Positions 50,789 through 60,796 of a stretch of 64,000 bases of DNA are shown piece after piece (the first letter of the stretch is position 1; every line of letters starts with the position of its first letter). The position numbers and the translations under genes are program-made. Under the pieces are notes generated by a model, which did no database searches, was not told the origin of the DNA, and worked only from the letters and a program-made list of their open reading frames with translations. Location: assembly GCA_964423865.1 (NCBI GenBank), contig CAYRGN010000001.1, forward strand, positions 62,001 through 126,000, given 5' to 3'. Origin of the DNA: Leadbetterella sp964423865 (lineage in GTDB: Bacteria > Bacteroidota > Bacteroidia > Cytophagales > Spirosomataceae).

Positions 50789-50910
50789 CGGAATATTTGG
50801 CTTCTGCCTTTGCATATTCTGCCTGGTTAGGGTATCCTTATCTCAGTTTTGCTTTATCAGCTGCCCGTTCCGGAGCTTGTCCGGAAATCGTAACATTAAA
50901 ATATAAACAT

Positions 50911-52026
50911 TTGAATTTTAAAGAATTGGACCTTATCGAGCCTCTTTCCAAGGCTGTAGATGAGGCGGGTTATTTTTCTCCTACGGAAATACAGGCCAAG
51001 GCCATTCCCCTTATACTGGACGGGAGAGACCTTATAGGGTGCGCGCAGACAGGTACCGGTAAGACGGCCGCTTTTGCCATCCCAATGCTTCAGCGTTTAG
51101 CGCTGGAGAATAATGCCGGAAAAGGGATACGCGCATTAGTGCTGACCCCCACACGGGAGTTGGCATTGCAGATTGAAGAGAATTTTAATATATATGGCAA
51201 ATATCTTGATTTAAGGATTTTGTGTATATATGGAGGGGTGTCTATGACGCCCCAGATCAGGGGGTTGAAAGAGGGTGCGGATATTCTTATCGCCACTCCG
51301 GGCAGGCTTCTCGACCTTGTGCAGCAGAAATACGCCCATATCGGGGCGGTACATACGTTTGTGCTGGATGAGGCAGACCGGATGCTGGACATGGGTTTTA
51401 TTCACGATGTGAAGAAAGTGACCGCGCATTTGAAAAACCGGAAACAAACCCTGTTTTTCTCGGCGACTTTGCCCGATGCGGCCCGGAAACTGGCGGCGTC
51501 TATGCTCACACGCCCGGCTACGGTGTCGGTGACGCCGGTATCTTCTACGGCCGTGACGGTACAGCAGGGGGTGTATTTTGTAGACAAGCAGGAAAAAGCC
51601 GCTTTGCTGATCGATATCCTCCGGGAAAGAGGGGAAAGCCGCTCTCTGGTGTTTACGCGTACCCGTCATGGCGCCGACCGCCTGGCCAAAAAATTGGGTA
51701 AATCCGGTATTACGGCCATGGCTATTCACGGCAGTAAGTCGCAGAATGCCCGTCAGCGTGCCTTGGAAGACTTTAAGAATTTCCGGGCGCCGGTGCTGAT
51801 CGCCACCGACATAGCGGCCAGGGGAATTGATATTGAAGCCCTGCCCTTTGTGGTGAATTACGAACTTCCGGATGTGCCGGAAACGTACGTACACCGGATA
51901 GGTCGGACGGGCCGCGCCGGTGTTTCCGGAAACGCGGTATCTTTTTGCGACAGGGGAGAAGAGGGCAGTAACCTGGTGGCTATCCAGAAGCTGATCGGTT
52001 TTGAACTGCCGGAGATGAAATTGTAA
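50911..52026 (+). CDS. rhlE: DEAD-box RNA helicase (RhlE-like)
   Basis: This is a 371-aa protein from TTG 50911 (LNFKELDLIEPL), where the family's N-terminus begins. Upstream codons in the same frame have no family similarity. Motifs are AQTGTGKT (I), TPTRELALQ (Ia), DEAD in VLDEADRMLDMG (II), SAT (III), and HRIGRTGRAG (VI). It remodels RNA or ribosomal precursors, often at low temperature. The short C-terminus makes it an RhlE core enzyme. A cold-shock protein follows after 18 bases, so the pair is probably cold-inducible. Confidence 0.9.
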   Translation: MNFKELDLIEPLSKAVDEAGYFSPTEIQAKAIPLILDGRDLIGCAQTGTGKTAAFAIPMLQRLALENNAGKGIRALVLTPTRELALQIEENFNIYGKYLDLRILCIYGGVSMTPQIRGLKEGADILIATPGRLLDLVQQKYAHIGAVHTFVLDEADRMLDMGFIHDVKKVTAHLKNRKQTLFFSATLPDAARKLAASMLTRPATVSVTPVSSTAVTVQQGVYFVDKQEKAALLIDILRERGESRSLVFTRTRHGADRLAKKLGKSGITAMAIHGSKSQNARQRALEDFKNFRAPVLIATDIAARGIDIEALPFVVNYELPDVPETYVHRIGRTGRAGVSGNAVSFCDRGEEGSNLVAIQKLIGFELPEMKL

Positions 52027-52044
52027 ACAAACCAAAAAATAAGT

Positions 52045-52482
52045 ATGAGTGATTCTTTTTCGAAGAAAGAAAAGATAAAGAAAAAAGCAAAAAAGAGGGA
52101 AGAGAAGGCCCAGCGCCTGGAAGACAGGAAGCAGAGCAACGACAAAGGCAAGCGCCTGGAAGACATGATGGTGTATGTGGATGAATACGGAAATTTAACT
52201 TCGGTACCTACGGATCAGCAAAACCGCCAGGAAATCAACCCCGAAGAGATTCTCCTGGGTGCCGCTCCCGTAGACAGAGAGGAGCCGGAATGGAGAGGAA
52301 CCGTCGCTTTCTTTAGTGAAAAAGGGTACGGATTTATCAGTACCGGAAACTCCGGAGAAAAGATTTTTGTGCATAGGAATGACCTTACCGAACCCGTTCA
52401 GGAGAGAGACAGAGTGGTCTTCATGGTGGAAAAAAGAGAGCGTGGATTGGTGGCCGTTAACGTCAGAAAAGTCAAATCCTGA
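52045..52482 (+). CDS. Cold-shock domain protein with basic N-terminus
   Basis: This 145-aa protein has a lysine-rich N-terminal helix (about 1-45, KKEKIKKKAKKREEK). Its C-terminal cold-shock domain (about 82-145) has the RNA-binding motifs KGYGFI and IFVHR. It should bind single-stranded RNA and melt structures. It is adjacent to the DEAD-box helicase and probably works with it. The start is an ATG at 52045. Confidence 0.88.
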   Translation: MSDSFSKKEKIKKKAKKREEKAQRLEDRKQSNDKGKRLEDMMVYVDEYGNLTSVPTDQQNRQEINPEEILLGAAPVDREEPEWRGTVAFFSEKGYGFISTGNSGEKIFVHRNDLTEPVQERDRVVFMVEKRERGLVAVNVRKVKS

Positions 52483-52536
52483 AAAGATTATATTTATTTA
52501 TGCGTAAGATCATACTTTTTTTATCGGTCTTATCCA

Positions 52537-52544
52537 TAGATTTG
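52537..52544 (+). promoter_or_regulatory. -7 promoter element before the acyl-CoA dehydrogenase
   Basis: TAGATTTG matches TAnnTTTG, 36 bases before the chosen start at 52580. No good -33 TTG was found. Confidence 0.35.
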
Positions 52545-52579
52545 TGAAGTTTTTTAGTTTAGGCGGGTATAACAGAACA

Positions 52580-54073
52580 ATGACAGAAAAATTTGATGTA
52601 TTTATCGACCGTTTCAAAGGCCGGTTGAAATCTTTGTTTCATGACGAGTCCAATATCAATGAGCTGAGCCTGAACAGGGGCCTTCCGGACGATGTATGGA
52701 ACGGGATCATGAAAATGAATCCTTTGTCGGTAGCTATACCCCGGGAGTTCGGTGGTAGGGGAGCGCAGGTGAGTGAATGCCTGGGCATTCTTTCTGCGGC
52801 TTCGTACGAAGCCTTGCCGCTCTCCCTTACATTCGGGATCAATATCGCCCTCTTCCTGGAACCGCTTGCCAAATACGGCAACCCGGAGATTCAGGCGCCC
52901 ATTTTCCAACGCTTTATGCAGGAGCAGGCCATGGGGGGACTGATGATTACCGAACCGGATTACGGAAGTGACGCTTTAAATATGCGCACCAGCTACAGTG
53001 AAACGGAGACGGGGTATTCCATCAAAGGACAAAAACACTGGCAGGGGCTGACCGGCATGGCCGATTTCTGGATTGTAGCGGCACGCAAAAGAGTTCAGGA
53101 AACAGACCTGGCCCGCGACGTGGAATTCTTCGTGACCGACAACAACCAACCCGGGCAGAAGATCGTGGTGGAGCATTATTTTAATAACCTTGGACTGTAC
53201 ATGATTCCTTACGGACTGAACACCGTGGACGTACAGGTGCCTCACAACCAGAAACTGATTCAACACAGTACCGGCATCAAGATGATGCTGGATATTCTGC
53301 ACCGCAGTCGTTTACAGTTTCCTGGCATGGGAATGGGCTTTATTCAGCGGATGCTGGACGAGGCGCTGGCCCATACCACGCAACGTAAAGTAGGCGGGCA
53401 ACCCCTGGTGGCTATGGACTCCGTGCGGTTCCAGCTTTCGCGGATACAGGCGGCTTATACCCTGGCATCGGGCATGTGCGCGCACAGTTCTTCTATGAGC
53501 GGTATCGCGTTTGATGTGGCGGGCGAAGGCTTGCAGGCCAACAGCATGAAAGCCCTGGTGACCGATCTTATGCAGGAATCGGCCCAGATTTGCGTACAAC
53601 TTTCGGGATCAAGCGGATACAAAATTGACCATATCGCAGGCCGGGGAATAGTAGACAGCCGACCTTTCCAGATTTTTGAAGGCTCGAATGAAATGCTGTA
53701 CACCCAGATTTCGGAGATTATGGTGAAGCAGATGCGCAAACAGAAAGTAGCAAATTTCAGTGAATATCTGGGTACTTTTGAGCGCACGGCCCGTGTGGCG
53801 CCTCTGTTCAGGGGGAACCTTGATTTTGAACTTCCCGCAGTTTTGGTTCAGCGCCAGACGGTGGTGTTGGGTAAGATTATAGCGCGCCTGGTATGTCTTC
53901 AGTATGTAGATGAAATGGTAGAGCGCGGATTCCGGAAAGATCTGTTTGAAAATTGTGTAAAACATATCCGGATGGATATTAAAAAATTAACAACCGACCT
54001 GTCTGATTACAACAATGCCGAACCCATTATGGAATACCATGAAGGTTCTGGGTGGTCGGATTTTATCGGGTAG
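52580..54073 (+). CDS. Acyl-CoA dehydrogenase family protein
   Basis: This is a 497-aa protein from the ATG at 52580 (MTEKFDVFIDRF); a GTG at 52544 would add 12 unsupported residues. It has GGLMITEPDYGSDA (flavin/substrate loop near 133), KGQKHWQGLTGMADFW, the SSGYKIDH helix and FEGSNEMLYTQISE near the end, all typical of the flavoprotein family. The substrate chain length cannot be told. An extra C-terminal region of about 90 residues goes beyond the standard core. It stands alone, with no ETF or thiolase beside it. Confidence 0.82.
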   Translation: MTEKFDVFIDRFKGRLKSLFHDESNINELSLNRGLPDDVWNGIMKMNPLSVAIPREFGGRGAQVSECLGILSAASYEALPLSLTFGINIALFLEPLAKYGNPEIQAPIFQRFMQEQAMGGLMITEPDYGSDALNMRTSYSETETGYSIKGQKHWQGLTGMADFWIVAARKRVQETDLARDVEFFVTDNNQPGQKIVVEHYFNNLGLYMIPYGLNTVDVQVPHNQKLIQHSTGIKMMLDILHRSRLQFPGMGMGFIQRMLDEALAHTTQRKVGGQPLVAMDSVRFQLSRIQAAYTLASGMCAHSSSMSGIAFDVAGEGLQANSMKALVTDLMQESAQICVQLSGSSGYKIDHIAGRGIVDSRPFQIFEGSNEMLYTQISEIMVKQMRKQKVANFSEYLGTFERTARVAPLFRGNLDFELPAVLVQRQTVVLGKIIARLVCLQYVDEMVERGFRKDLFENCVKHIRMDIKKLTTDLSDYNNAEPIMEYHEGSGWSDFIG

Positions 54074-54227
54074 GTAGAAAAGGTTTGGTAAGGAGTCAAA
54101 TTGGTTTGTTGTTTTGGAATCCGGCTACAATACATACCTTAGGTATACTCTTGTGGCCTCCTCAGCAGCTTGCATTTTGGCTCCTTTTTTAATATCGTTC
54201 AAGGCCGTCTGACTTTTTGAACAAGCC

Positions 54228-54911
54228 CTACCCCGCGTTATCTTTACCGGCCTGCATTAACCCTTTGGATCCGCGGTAGAAATAAATGGCTCCGATAAAC
54301 ATGAACAGGTGGGCCAGGTCTGCATGATTAAACCATTTGCTGAGGCTGATGCGCGCTACAAATACCACGGCGCACAGGAAAATCCACCCCACGCCTGTCA
54401 TCATATTTTTCATCACCTCCGGGTAATGGTTTTTGCGGTAATTGTACACGCAAAAACTGAATACCACCACCAGGAAACCGTAGGTGGAATGTATCTGCAC
54501 ATAGAGGAAATCGAGCGTACCGAAGGCCAGGCCCATGAAGATCATCAGTTCAATGATGTTAAAAACGGAGAAAAACCGGAGCATGGCGGGGCTAAGGCGT
54601 GCGGCCGAAAAGTGAATCATCACCCTTTCCAGGAGGTTGACGGCGACCATGCTCAGCAGCCATCCCGGCAGCTTCCAGAAAAAGCCCAGCGCATACAGGA
54701 ACCCGTGTCCGATGATGCCACCCAAAAGTGTGGCTACGCCCATCAGGAAAAAGTAGAGCAGTACTTGTCGGTGCAGGAGGCTTCCGTTAGAAAGGGGTCT
54801 AAGTTTATAGGCACAAACCAGGCAGGTGATACCTACCAGTACATCGGTGGCGGTGGTCACCGGTTCGTCTATCCGGATTCCAAATGGAAAAATCGAAGGC
54901 TGTGCTGTCAT
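54228..54911 (-). CDS. Conserved seven-span membrane protein, unknown
   Basis: This 227-aa protein has about seven hydrophobic segments from residue 22 onward, with histidines in IGHGFLYALGF, VMIHFSAARL and FNHADLAHLFMF that could bind metal or heme. It resembles uncharacterised Bacteroidota membrane proteins. The start is an ATG at 54911. It is divergent from the DUF6787-like gene. Confidence 0.6.
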   Translation of the reverse strand: MTAQPSIFPFGIRIDEPVTTATDVLVGITCLVCAYKLRPLSNGSLLHRQVLLYFFLMGVATLLGGIIGHGFLYALGFFWKLPGWLLSMVAVNLLERVMIHFSAARLSPAMLRFFSVFNIIELMIFMGLAFGTLDFLYVQIHSTYGFLVVVFSFCVYNYRKNHYPEVMKNMMTGVGWIFLCAVVFVARISLSKWFNHADLAHLFMFIGAIYFYRGSKGLMQAGKDNAG

Positions 54912-54978
54912 AAGGTTCGTGAAACTATTTCCTGCGAAGATATTACACTTTCCGTATCCATAAATCTAAAAACGGGCT

Positions 54979-54986
54979 TAATTTTG
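54979..54986 (+). promoter_or_regulatory. -7 promoter element before the 104-aa membrane protein
   Basis: TAATTTTG matches TAnnTTTG and lies 42 bases before the ATG at 55028. No convincing -33 element was found. Confidence 0.35.
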
Positions 54987-55027
54987 CGGTATGCGGGCCG
55001 ACCCGGCCTTTCAGGGTGTAGTTTATT

Positions 55028-55342
55028 ATGGAAAAATCAACCGTTCTTACGCGTTTACAGGAAAAATGGGGACTTGAGAGCCTCTTCCAGGTCATCGCCG
55101 TTTTAGTCGTATTTTCATTGGCGGGTTCGTCTGTCGTATTTCTGAGGAAGGCTTTTTTCGGTTTCCTCGGATTTGACGAGCATACTCCGATGTGGTTAAA
55201 GACCATCACCTATATTTTGTTCGTATTCCCGGCTTATCAGGCACTTCTTCTCGCATACGGCTTTTGTCTGGGGCAGTTTAATTTCTTTTGGGAAAAAGAA
55301 AAGAAGATGATCAAATGGGTAGCCGGTAAATTCCGCAAATAA
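55028..55342 (+). CDS. Small conserved membrane protein (DUF6787-like)
   Basis: This 104-aa protein has two hydrophobic segments (about 22-42 and 60-85) and a basic C-terminus (KKMIKWVAGKFRK). WGLESLFQVI at the start is typical of a small Bacteroidota family sometimes annotated as DUF6787. The function is unknown. It starts at ATG 55028 and precedes a long hairpin. Confidence 0.65.
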   Translation: MEKSTVLTRLQEKWGLESLFQVIAVLVVFSLAGSSVVFLRKAFFGFLGFDEHTPMWLKTITYILFVFPAYQALLLAYGFCLGQFNFFWEKEKKMIKWVAGKFRK

Positions 55343-55437
55343 GAAAATTATCCTTTCAGATTGTATTTTCTACAGATTCCCGGTTTCTACGCAGGGATAT
55401 GCTTCTACTATAAGGCCCGGGTTGCGGGCGTATGAAT

Positions 55438-55500
55438 AAAGGTCGCCCTGCCCGGTATTAATTTTCTCGGGAGTGTGGTCTTCCTACCGACCTTTTTTAT
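55438..55500 (+). terminator. Intrinsic terminator with long, structured loop
   Basis: AAAGGTCG (55438-55445) pairs with CGACCTTT (55488-55495), followed by more T and ATT. The 42-base loop can form an inner CCCG/CGGG stem (55451-55454 with 55468-55471). It would end transcripts of the 104-aa membrane gene. The upstream GC-rich segment (55380-55430) could also make this the 3' end of a small RNA. Confidence 0.6.
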
Positions 55501-55527
55501 TATTTTTGAGGATTACCATTGAATACT

Positions 55528-58500
55528 ATGCGATATTTTCTTTTGCCCGTTCTTTTTCTGTACTCTATAGCCGGATTCTCTCAGAAAAAGCCTGATTTCC
55601 TGATCCAAACCAATGAAAAGTGGGTTGATTCGGTGTTTAATACCCTTACGCTTGACGATAAAGTAGGACAAATTCTGATGCCGAGAGGAAATTACTCGGG
55701 ACAGGGCTATGAACCGGAGAAACTGGAAGAATGGGTAAAGGAGTATAAGTTGGGCGGACTGGTCTTTTTTGCCGGACAGCCTACCGTTCAGGCCCGGATT
55801 ACCAACCGCCTGCAAAGTATCAGCAAAGTGCCGCTGATGATTGGGGTGGATATGGAATGGGGCCTGGCCATGCGCCTCGACAGTACGGTTCGGTTTCCTT
55901 TCCAGATGGCGCTGGGCGCTATGCAGGGAGGCGATGATCTTTTGTACCGGATGGGCGTGGAAGTGGGCCGTCAGGCCAAACGCATGGGCATTCATGTGAA
56001 TTACGCGCCGGTGGTGGATATTAATAATAATCCGAAAAACCCGGTGATCAATTTCCGTTCGGCGGGAGAGGATAAGGTAAGCGTGGCCAATAAATCGCTG
56101 GCGTACATGAAAGGGATGCAGTCTCAGCGTTTACTGACTACGGCCAAGCACTTTCCCGGACACGGAGACACGGGCGTAGATTCCCATTACGATCTGCCGG
56201 TGATTCCGCATTCAAAAGAATACCTGAAAGCCAATGAGCTATATCCTTTTCAATATTTGATTGATAACGGTCTGAGCGGCATCATGACCGCTCACCTGAA
56301 TATTCCTTCCCTGGAAGCCCGTTCCGGACTGGCCTCTACATTTTCCGCAAAAATTGTGCAGGATCTGCTTCGGAAAGAGATGGGCTTTGCAGGACTGACC
56401 TTTACCGATGCCATGGACATGCAAGGGGCGGTGAAGAACTTTAAACCCGGCGAAGCGATGGTGGAGGCTTTCCTGGCGGGAAATGATGTGCTGGAAACTT
56501 TTATGGATGTGCCGGTGGCCTTCAATGCCTTGAAGGCGGCAGTACAGTCGGGGAAAATACCCTTGAAATTGCTGGATGAGCGGGTAAAGCGCATTCTGAA
56601 AGCCAAGGCCTGGGTGGGCCTCGACCACTACGCGCCGGTGAAAATGGAAGGATTGATCGAAGACCTGAATACGGCGGAATCCGACTTCCTGAACCGGGTG
56701 CTGGCGGAAAGAACCCTGGTGGCCCTGGAAACCGCAGACCTTCCGGTGCAGGATCTCCGCCGGAATACCCTGGTGGTCTCCATAGGTGCGGAGGGCAAGA
56801 CGTATTTCCAGAAAATGGCAGAAAATTATACGTTGACAGACCGGGTGAGTATCCATAAAGGTTCGGGATTGGATACCCTGAGGTCGAAGTTAAGCGCATC
56901 ACAGAACCTGATTGTCGGCTTGCACCTGAACAATAACCGTCCGGGCGCCAACTACGGCTTTGAGCCGTATATGCAGGAAGCCCTGAATGAACTTTCGGGA
57001 AGGGAAAACGCCATCCTGGTCGTCTTTGGCAACCCCTATGTACTGGATACGCTGGAAGGAGTCGGGAAATTCAGGTCGCTGGTGATGGCCAACCAGTCTA
57101 CTTCTTACATGGAAGAAGCGGCGGCCATGGCCGTTTTCGGAGGCATTGAAATGAACGGTCGCCTGCCTGTGACGGTCAACGATACTTACCCCGCCGGCGC
57201 CGGCACATGGGTACAGAAAAACGGTCGACTGGCCTACGGAACGCCCGAAATGGTAGGTTTGGATAGTCGGGTGCTGAACGCCCGCGTAGATTCGGTGATG
57301 CAACTGGGCATCCGGGAAAAAGCGTATCCTGGTGCGGTACTGGAAATCGCCAAAGACGGGCGGGTAATCTTCCAGCGGCCTTACGGTTACCATACGTATG
57401 AGGAGGCGGAGATGCATGACGATTCTCCGGAAAAAGGGGAAGACTTCGCGCAGACCAATGAGGCCGAAGCCATGGACAGTAAAAACACCGCTACCTCCAC
57501 CGTTCGCGGTCTTTCCGAAAGCAGAAGGGCGAAAGGTGCCGTAGAGGTAGACGATATCTATGATTTTGCCAGTGTGACCAAAATCAGTACCTCGGCCCTG
57601 GCCGTAATGGAGCTGATGAGCCAGGGGAAATTTGATCTGGATAAAACTTTTGCCGATTATTATCCCGAATTTGCCAATAGCAATAAGGCCGGGCTGACTT
57701 TCCGCGACATGCTGACCCACCGCTCGGGACTAAAGGCCTGGATACCCTTCTGGATGAACTGTATCGACTCCGTGGCTACCCTGCAAAAGGCGCTGCGGCT
57801 TCATCCCGAAATAGAACCTTTGTTTATCCGGGAGCCTGAACGCCGCACGTTTTGGGATAAGTTGTTTAAACGCCCTCAGCAATACGTGGTCAATTACGAA
57901 AAAACCCTGGCCGAGAATAAAGCCGTATGGAACCGGGCGCTCAGTACGGAGACCATTACCTGGTTCCCCGGCATTTTTTCCAGCGAAAAATCGGAACAAT
58001 ACAGCGTGGAGATCGCCGATACCCTGTTTATGAACCGGGATCGGGTCGACTATGTATTCAAACAGATTGAAGTATCGCCGGTAAATCCCGGGCAGGGCTA
58101 CGTATATTCCGACCTCCATTATTATACCTATCCGGTGTTTATGGAAAGGCTGACCGGGAAAAAATGGGAGGATTTCCTGAAAGAAACCTATCGTGGACTG
58201 GGAGCCTATACGCTTACCTATAACCCACGGCGGTTTTTCGGCCTTGACCGGATCGTTCCTACCGAGAAAGATACGCTTTTCCGGAAAACCCAGATTCACG
58301 GACGGGTGCATGACGAAGGAGCGGGGATGCTGAACGGTATATCGGGTCACGCCGGACTTTTCGGCAGCGCCAATGACCTCACCAAACTCATGCAGATGTA
58401 CCTGCAAAAGGGACAATTCGGAGGATATCAGTACATTCGGCCGGAGGTGGTGAAAGAAGCTACGTCTTACCAGTTTGAAGGCCTGCGCAGGGCCATCGCC

Positions 58501-58737
58501 TTTGATAAGTTGGATTTCAATAAAAAGATCACCAATGGCCCGCAGATGGCCTCTTCGGAAAGCTACGGCCATTCAGGCTATACGGGTACATTTACCTGGG
58601 TAGACCCGCAATATAACCTGGTGTATGTGTTCCTTTCGAACCGGGTGTATCCTACCCGGGATAACAACAAGATTTCCGCCCTGGATCTGAGGACGGCAGT
58701 AGGCGACGAAATTATTCGTACGATCCAGGGGAAATGA
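55528..58737 (+). CDS. GH3 beta-N-acetylglucosaminidase fused to serine beta-lactamase-like domain
   Basis: This is a 1069-aa exported protein from the ATG at 55528; a TTG nine bases upstream is the alternative. A signal peptide is followed by a GH3 domain (about 30-370) with the NagZ catalytic motif KHFPGHGDTG..DSH. A GH3 C-terminal region follows (about 390-590). The last part (about 610-1065) is a serine hydrolase with SVTK (SxxK), YSD and GHSGYTGT. It probably trims peptidoglycan-derived glycans and peptides in the periplasm. This fusion is common in Bacteroidota. Confidence 0.9.
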   Translation: MRYFLLPVLFLYSIAGFSQKKPDFLIQTNEKWVDSVFNTLTLDDKVGQILMPRGNYSGQGYEPEKLEEWVKEYKLGGLVFFAGQPTVQARITNRLQSISKVPLMIGVDMEWGLAMRLDSTVRFPFQMALGAMQGGDDLLYRMGVEVGRQAKRMGIHVNYAPVVDINNNPKNPVINFRSAGEDKVSVANKSLAYMKGMQSQRLLTTAKHFPGHGDTGVDSHYDLPVIPHSKEYLKANELYPFQYLIDNGLSGIMTAHLNIPSLEARSGLASTFSAKIVQDLLRKEMGFAGLTFTDAMDMQGAVKNFKPGEAMVEAFLAGNDVLETFMDVPVAFNALKAAVQSGKIPLKLLDERVKRILKAKAWVGLDHYAPVKMEGLIEDLNTAESDFLNRVLAERTLVALETADLPVQDLRRNTLVVSIGAEGKTYFQKMAENYTLTDRVSIHKGSGLDTLRSKLSASQNLIVGLHLNNNRPGANYGFEPYMQEALNELSGRENAILVVFGNPYVLDTLEGVGKFRSLVMANQSTSYMEEAAAMAVFGGIEMNGRLPVTVNDTYPAGAGTWVQKNGRLAYGTPEMVGLDSRVLNARVDSVMQLGIREKAYPGAVLEIAKDGRVIFQRPYGYHTYEEAEMHDDSPEKGEDFAQTNEAEAMDSKNTATSTVRGLSESRRAKGAVEVDDIYDFASVTKISTSALAVMELMSQGKFDLDKTFADYYPEFANSNKAGLTFRDMLTHRSGLKAWIPFWMNCIDSVATLQKALRLHPEIEPLFIREPERRTFWDKLFKRPQQYVVNYEKTLAENKAVWNRALSTETITWFPGIFSSEKSEQYSVEIADTLFMNRDRVDYVFKQIEVSPVNPGQGYVYSDLHYYTYPVFMERLTGKKWEDFLKETYRGLGAYTLTYNPRRFFGLDRIVPTEKDTLFRKTQIHGRVHDEGAGMLNGISGHAGLFGSANDLTKLMQMYLQKGQFGGYQYIRPEVVKEATSYQFEGLRRAIAFDKLDFNKKITNGPQMASSESYGHSGYTGTFTWVDPQYNLVYVFLSNRVYPTRDNNKISALDLRTAVGDEIIRTIQGK

Positions 58738-58798
58738 CCGGAATATAACAAACAGAGGGCTTTTTTCGTTATAGAATTGCACGGATAATGGATTATTT

Positions 58799-60796
58799 AT
58801 GACACAATTTTTGTTGAAATGTGGCGGAGTGCTTCTCGCACTACTTTTGAAATTTCCCCTGTTGGCACAAGAGCAGGGCATACGTTTTGGAATGATTACG
58901 AGGGGTGACCTGGCGCAAAAGGTGTACGAAGTAGACCCTGCCGCAGAGGCGGTCATTCTTTACGATTACGGGTATACCTATTTTTCGTATCAGGAAGATA
59001 TAGGAATTGTGATCAATACCGACTACCATGTCAAGGTGCGGGTGCTTTCCGAAAATGCCACTGATCTGGGGATTGTAAATATTATCTACCGCCAGCCTCA
59101 GTACAAAAGCGGAGAAACTATAGCGGATTTCCGGGGGAGAACCTATCGCCTGGAAGGAGGGCAGATGAGCTTTAGTGAGGTCACTTCCAAAGACATATTT
59201 GAAACCAAACTGGAAGATTCCTTTTACAATAAAAAAGTCACCTTTCCGAATGTGACGGCTGACTGTATCATCGAATATGCCTATACGGTGTCTACTCCCA
59301 TGACGGTACGCGACAAACCCCGGTCTTGGTACTTCCAGACCCAATATCCTGTTCTTTATAGTGAGTACAGTATAGGGTTTCCCCATTTTCTGGGTTACCA
59401 CATGCTGATGACCGGCTACCTGCCCATTGAGACGAAGAAGTTTGAGAAGCGAAATATGAACCTGGGGCATTCCCAGTTAGACGGTATGGGGAGCTTCTTT
59501 CGGTATGCCTTGGAGAATGTTCCTGCTTTTACCGATGAACCCTATATCAGTGCACGGGATAATTTCATTTCGAAAATTGATTTTGAGCTGATCGAAGCGA
59601 AACTTCCGTGGAGCAATCCGAGGGAGTATTCCACGACCTGGAATGCCATTAACTCTACATTGATTAACAGCGAATATTTTGGCCGTGCTATTTTGCGCCG
59701 AACCGGTTTCCTGAAAGAGGAGGTGAGTCGTTTCAAGGGAATTTCTGACCCGAAAGAGCGTCTCAAAGCCGCCTACAAGGCTTGGTGTGGCAGTTTTAAG
59801 ATCAACGATAAGCAGGGAAGTGTATTCATCCAAAACGAACAGAAAAAAGTGCTGGAGAACAAGGCGGGTACCCCTAACCAGGTCAACGGCTTGTTTATTA
59901 GTCTGCTTCGTGAGCTTGATCTGAAGGCGACTCCGGTGATCCTGAGCCGTCGCAGTAACGGGTCGATCAACCGGGAATTTCCTTTGCTGGACAGTTTTGA
60001 CTATATCATCGCGAAAGTGGATATCGGAGAAGAGTCTTACCTTATTGATATTACCGATAAGGCCATGCCCATGGGTATGTTGCCCTTTGAATGCCTGAAT
60101 CTGACGGGTTTTGAAGTGAAGCCGGGCGGAGGTACATTCATTGATATTGTTCCCCGGGCTAAGTATTGGGAGACCATGAGTTTTACGTCGGAAATCGATC
60201 TGGAGAAGGGGAGTGTCAAAGGCCGGGCAGAGCGGAATTACCTGGGATACAGGGGGGTGGAAGTGCGAAGAAACTATTATGCGCAAGGCGGAGATTTCTT
60301 GTTGGAGTTCCGGAAAAAGCTGGGCGGATTCACCATTGAGGAGCTGGAGGTGCGGAATCTGGAGGACAATGAAATGCCTTTGTCAGTACAGTACGCGTTC
60401 AGTTATTCAGACGAAGAGCTGGATGACCCTGATCTTATCTATTTTAATCCTATGTTGGGTGAGCAGCTCAAAAAGAACCCGTTTACCCTGGAAGAACGCC
60501 TGTATCCGGTGGATTTCGGGTGGTCTTACGAGGATATTTTTTCCCACACCATCAAAATACCGGAAGGGTATGAGGTGGAATCTTTGCCGAAGTCGGAAGG
60601 ATATGCGCTGGGTGATAATTCGGCCCGTTACACCTATCAGGTGGCTGAAAATAAGGAGGCGGGTACGGTGACGGTGATGACCCGGAGCTATATCCGGAAG
60701 CCGGTCTATTACGCCGAGGCTTACCACGACCTGAAAGAACTTTTCAGTTATGAGGTGAGGAAAGGCAATGAACAAATCGTCTTTAGGAAGAAGTGA
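58799..60796 (+). CDS. DUF3857 protein with degenerate transglutaminase core
   Basis: This 665-aa exported protein has a signal peptide (1-23), a beta-rich DUF3857 domain (about 45-240) and a transglutaminase-like domain (about 270-430). The catalytic Cys and His are missing: GTPNQVNGL replaces GDCKALTN, and DSFDYIIAKV replaces NHII. It is therefore probably non-enzymatic and may bind what its neighbour processes. A C-terminal beta region follows. It overlaps the next gene by four bases (GTGA). Confidence 0.78.
   Translation: MTQFLLKCGGVLLALLLKFPLLAQEQGIRFGMITRGDLAQKVYEVDPAAEAVILYDYGYTYFSYQEDIGIVINTDYHVKVRVLSENATDLGIVNIIYRQPQYKSGETIADFRGRTYRLEGGQMSFSEVTSKDIFETKLEDSFYNKKVTFPNVTADCIIEYAYTVSTPMTVRDKPRSWYFQTQYPVLYSEYSIGFPHFLGYHMLMTGYLPIETKKFEKRNMNLGHSQLDGMGSFFRYALENVPAFTDEPYISARDNFISKIDFELIEAKLPWSNPREYSTTWNAINSTLINSEYFGRAILRRTGFLKEEVSRFKGISDPKERLKAAYKAWCGSFKINDKQGSVFIQNEQKKVLENKAGTPNQVNGLFISLLRELDLKATPVILSRRSNGSINREFPLLDSFDYIIAKVDIGEESYLIDITDKAMPMGMLPFECLNLTGFEVKPGGGTFIDIVPRAKYWETMSFTSEIDLEKGSVKGRAERNYLGYRGVEVRRNYYAQGGDFLLEFRKKLGGFTIEELEVRNLEDNEMPLSVQYAFSYSDEELDDPDLIYFNPMLGEQLKKNPFTLEERLYPVDFGWSYEDIFSHTIKIPEGYEVESLPKSEGYALGDNSARYTYQVAENKEAGTVTVMTRSYIRKPVYYAEAYHDLKELFSYEVRKGNEQIVFRKK

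Noticed and set aside
56899..58572. Two long minus-strand frames opposite the GH3 fusion gene
   Set aside because: They are antisense shadows of a well-supported coding sequence with no domain or start signal.
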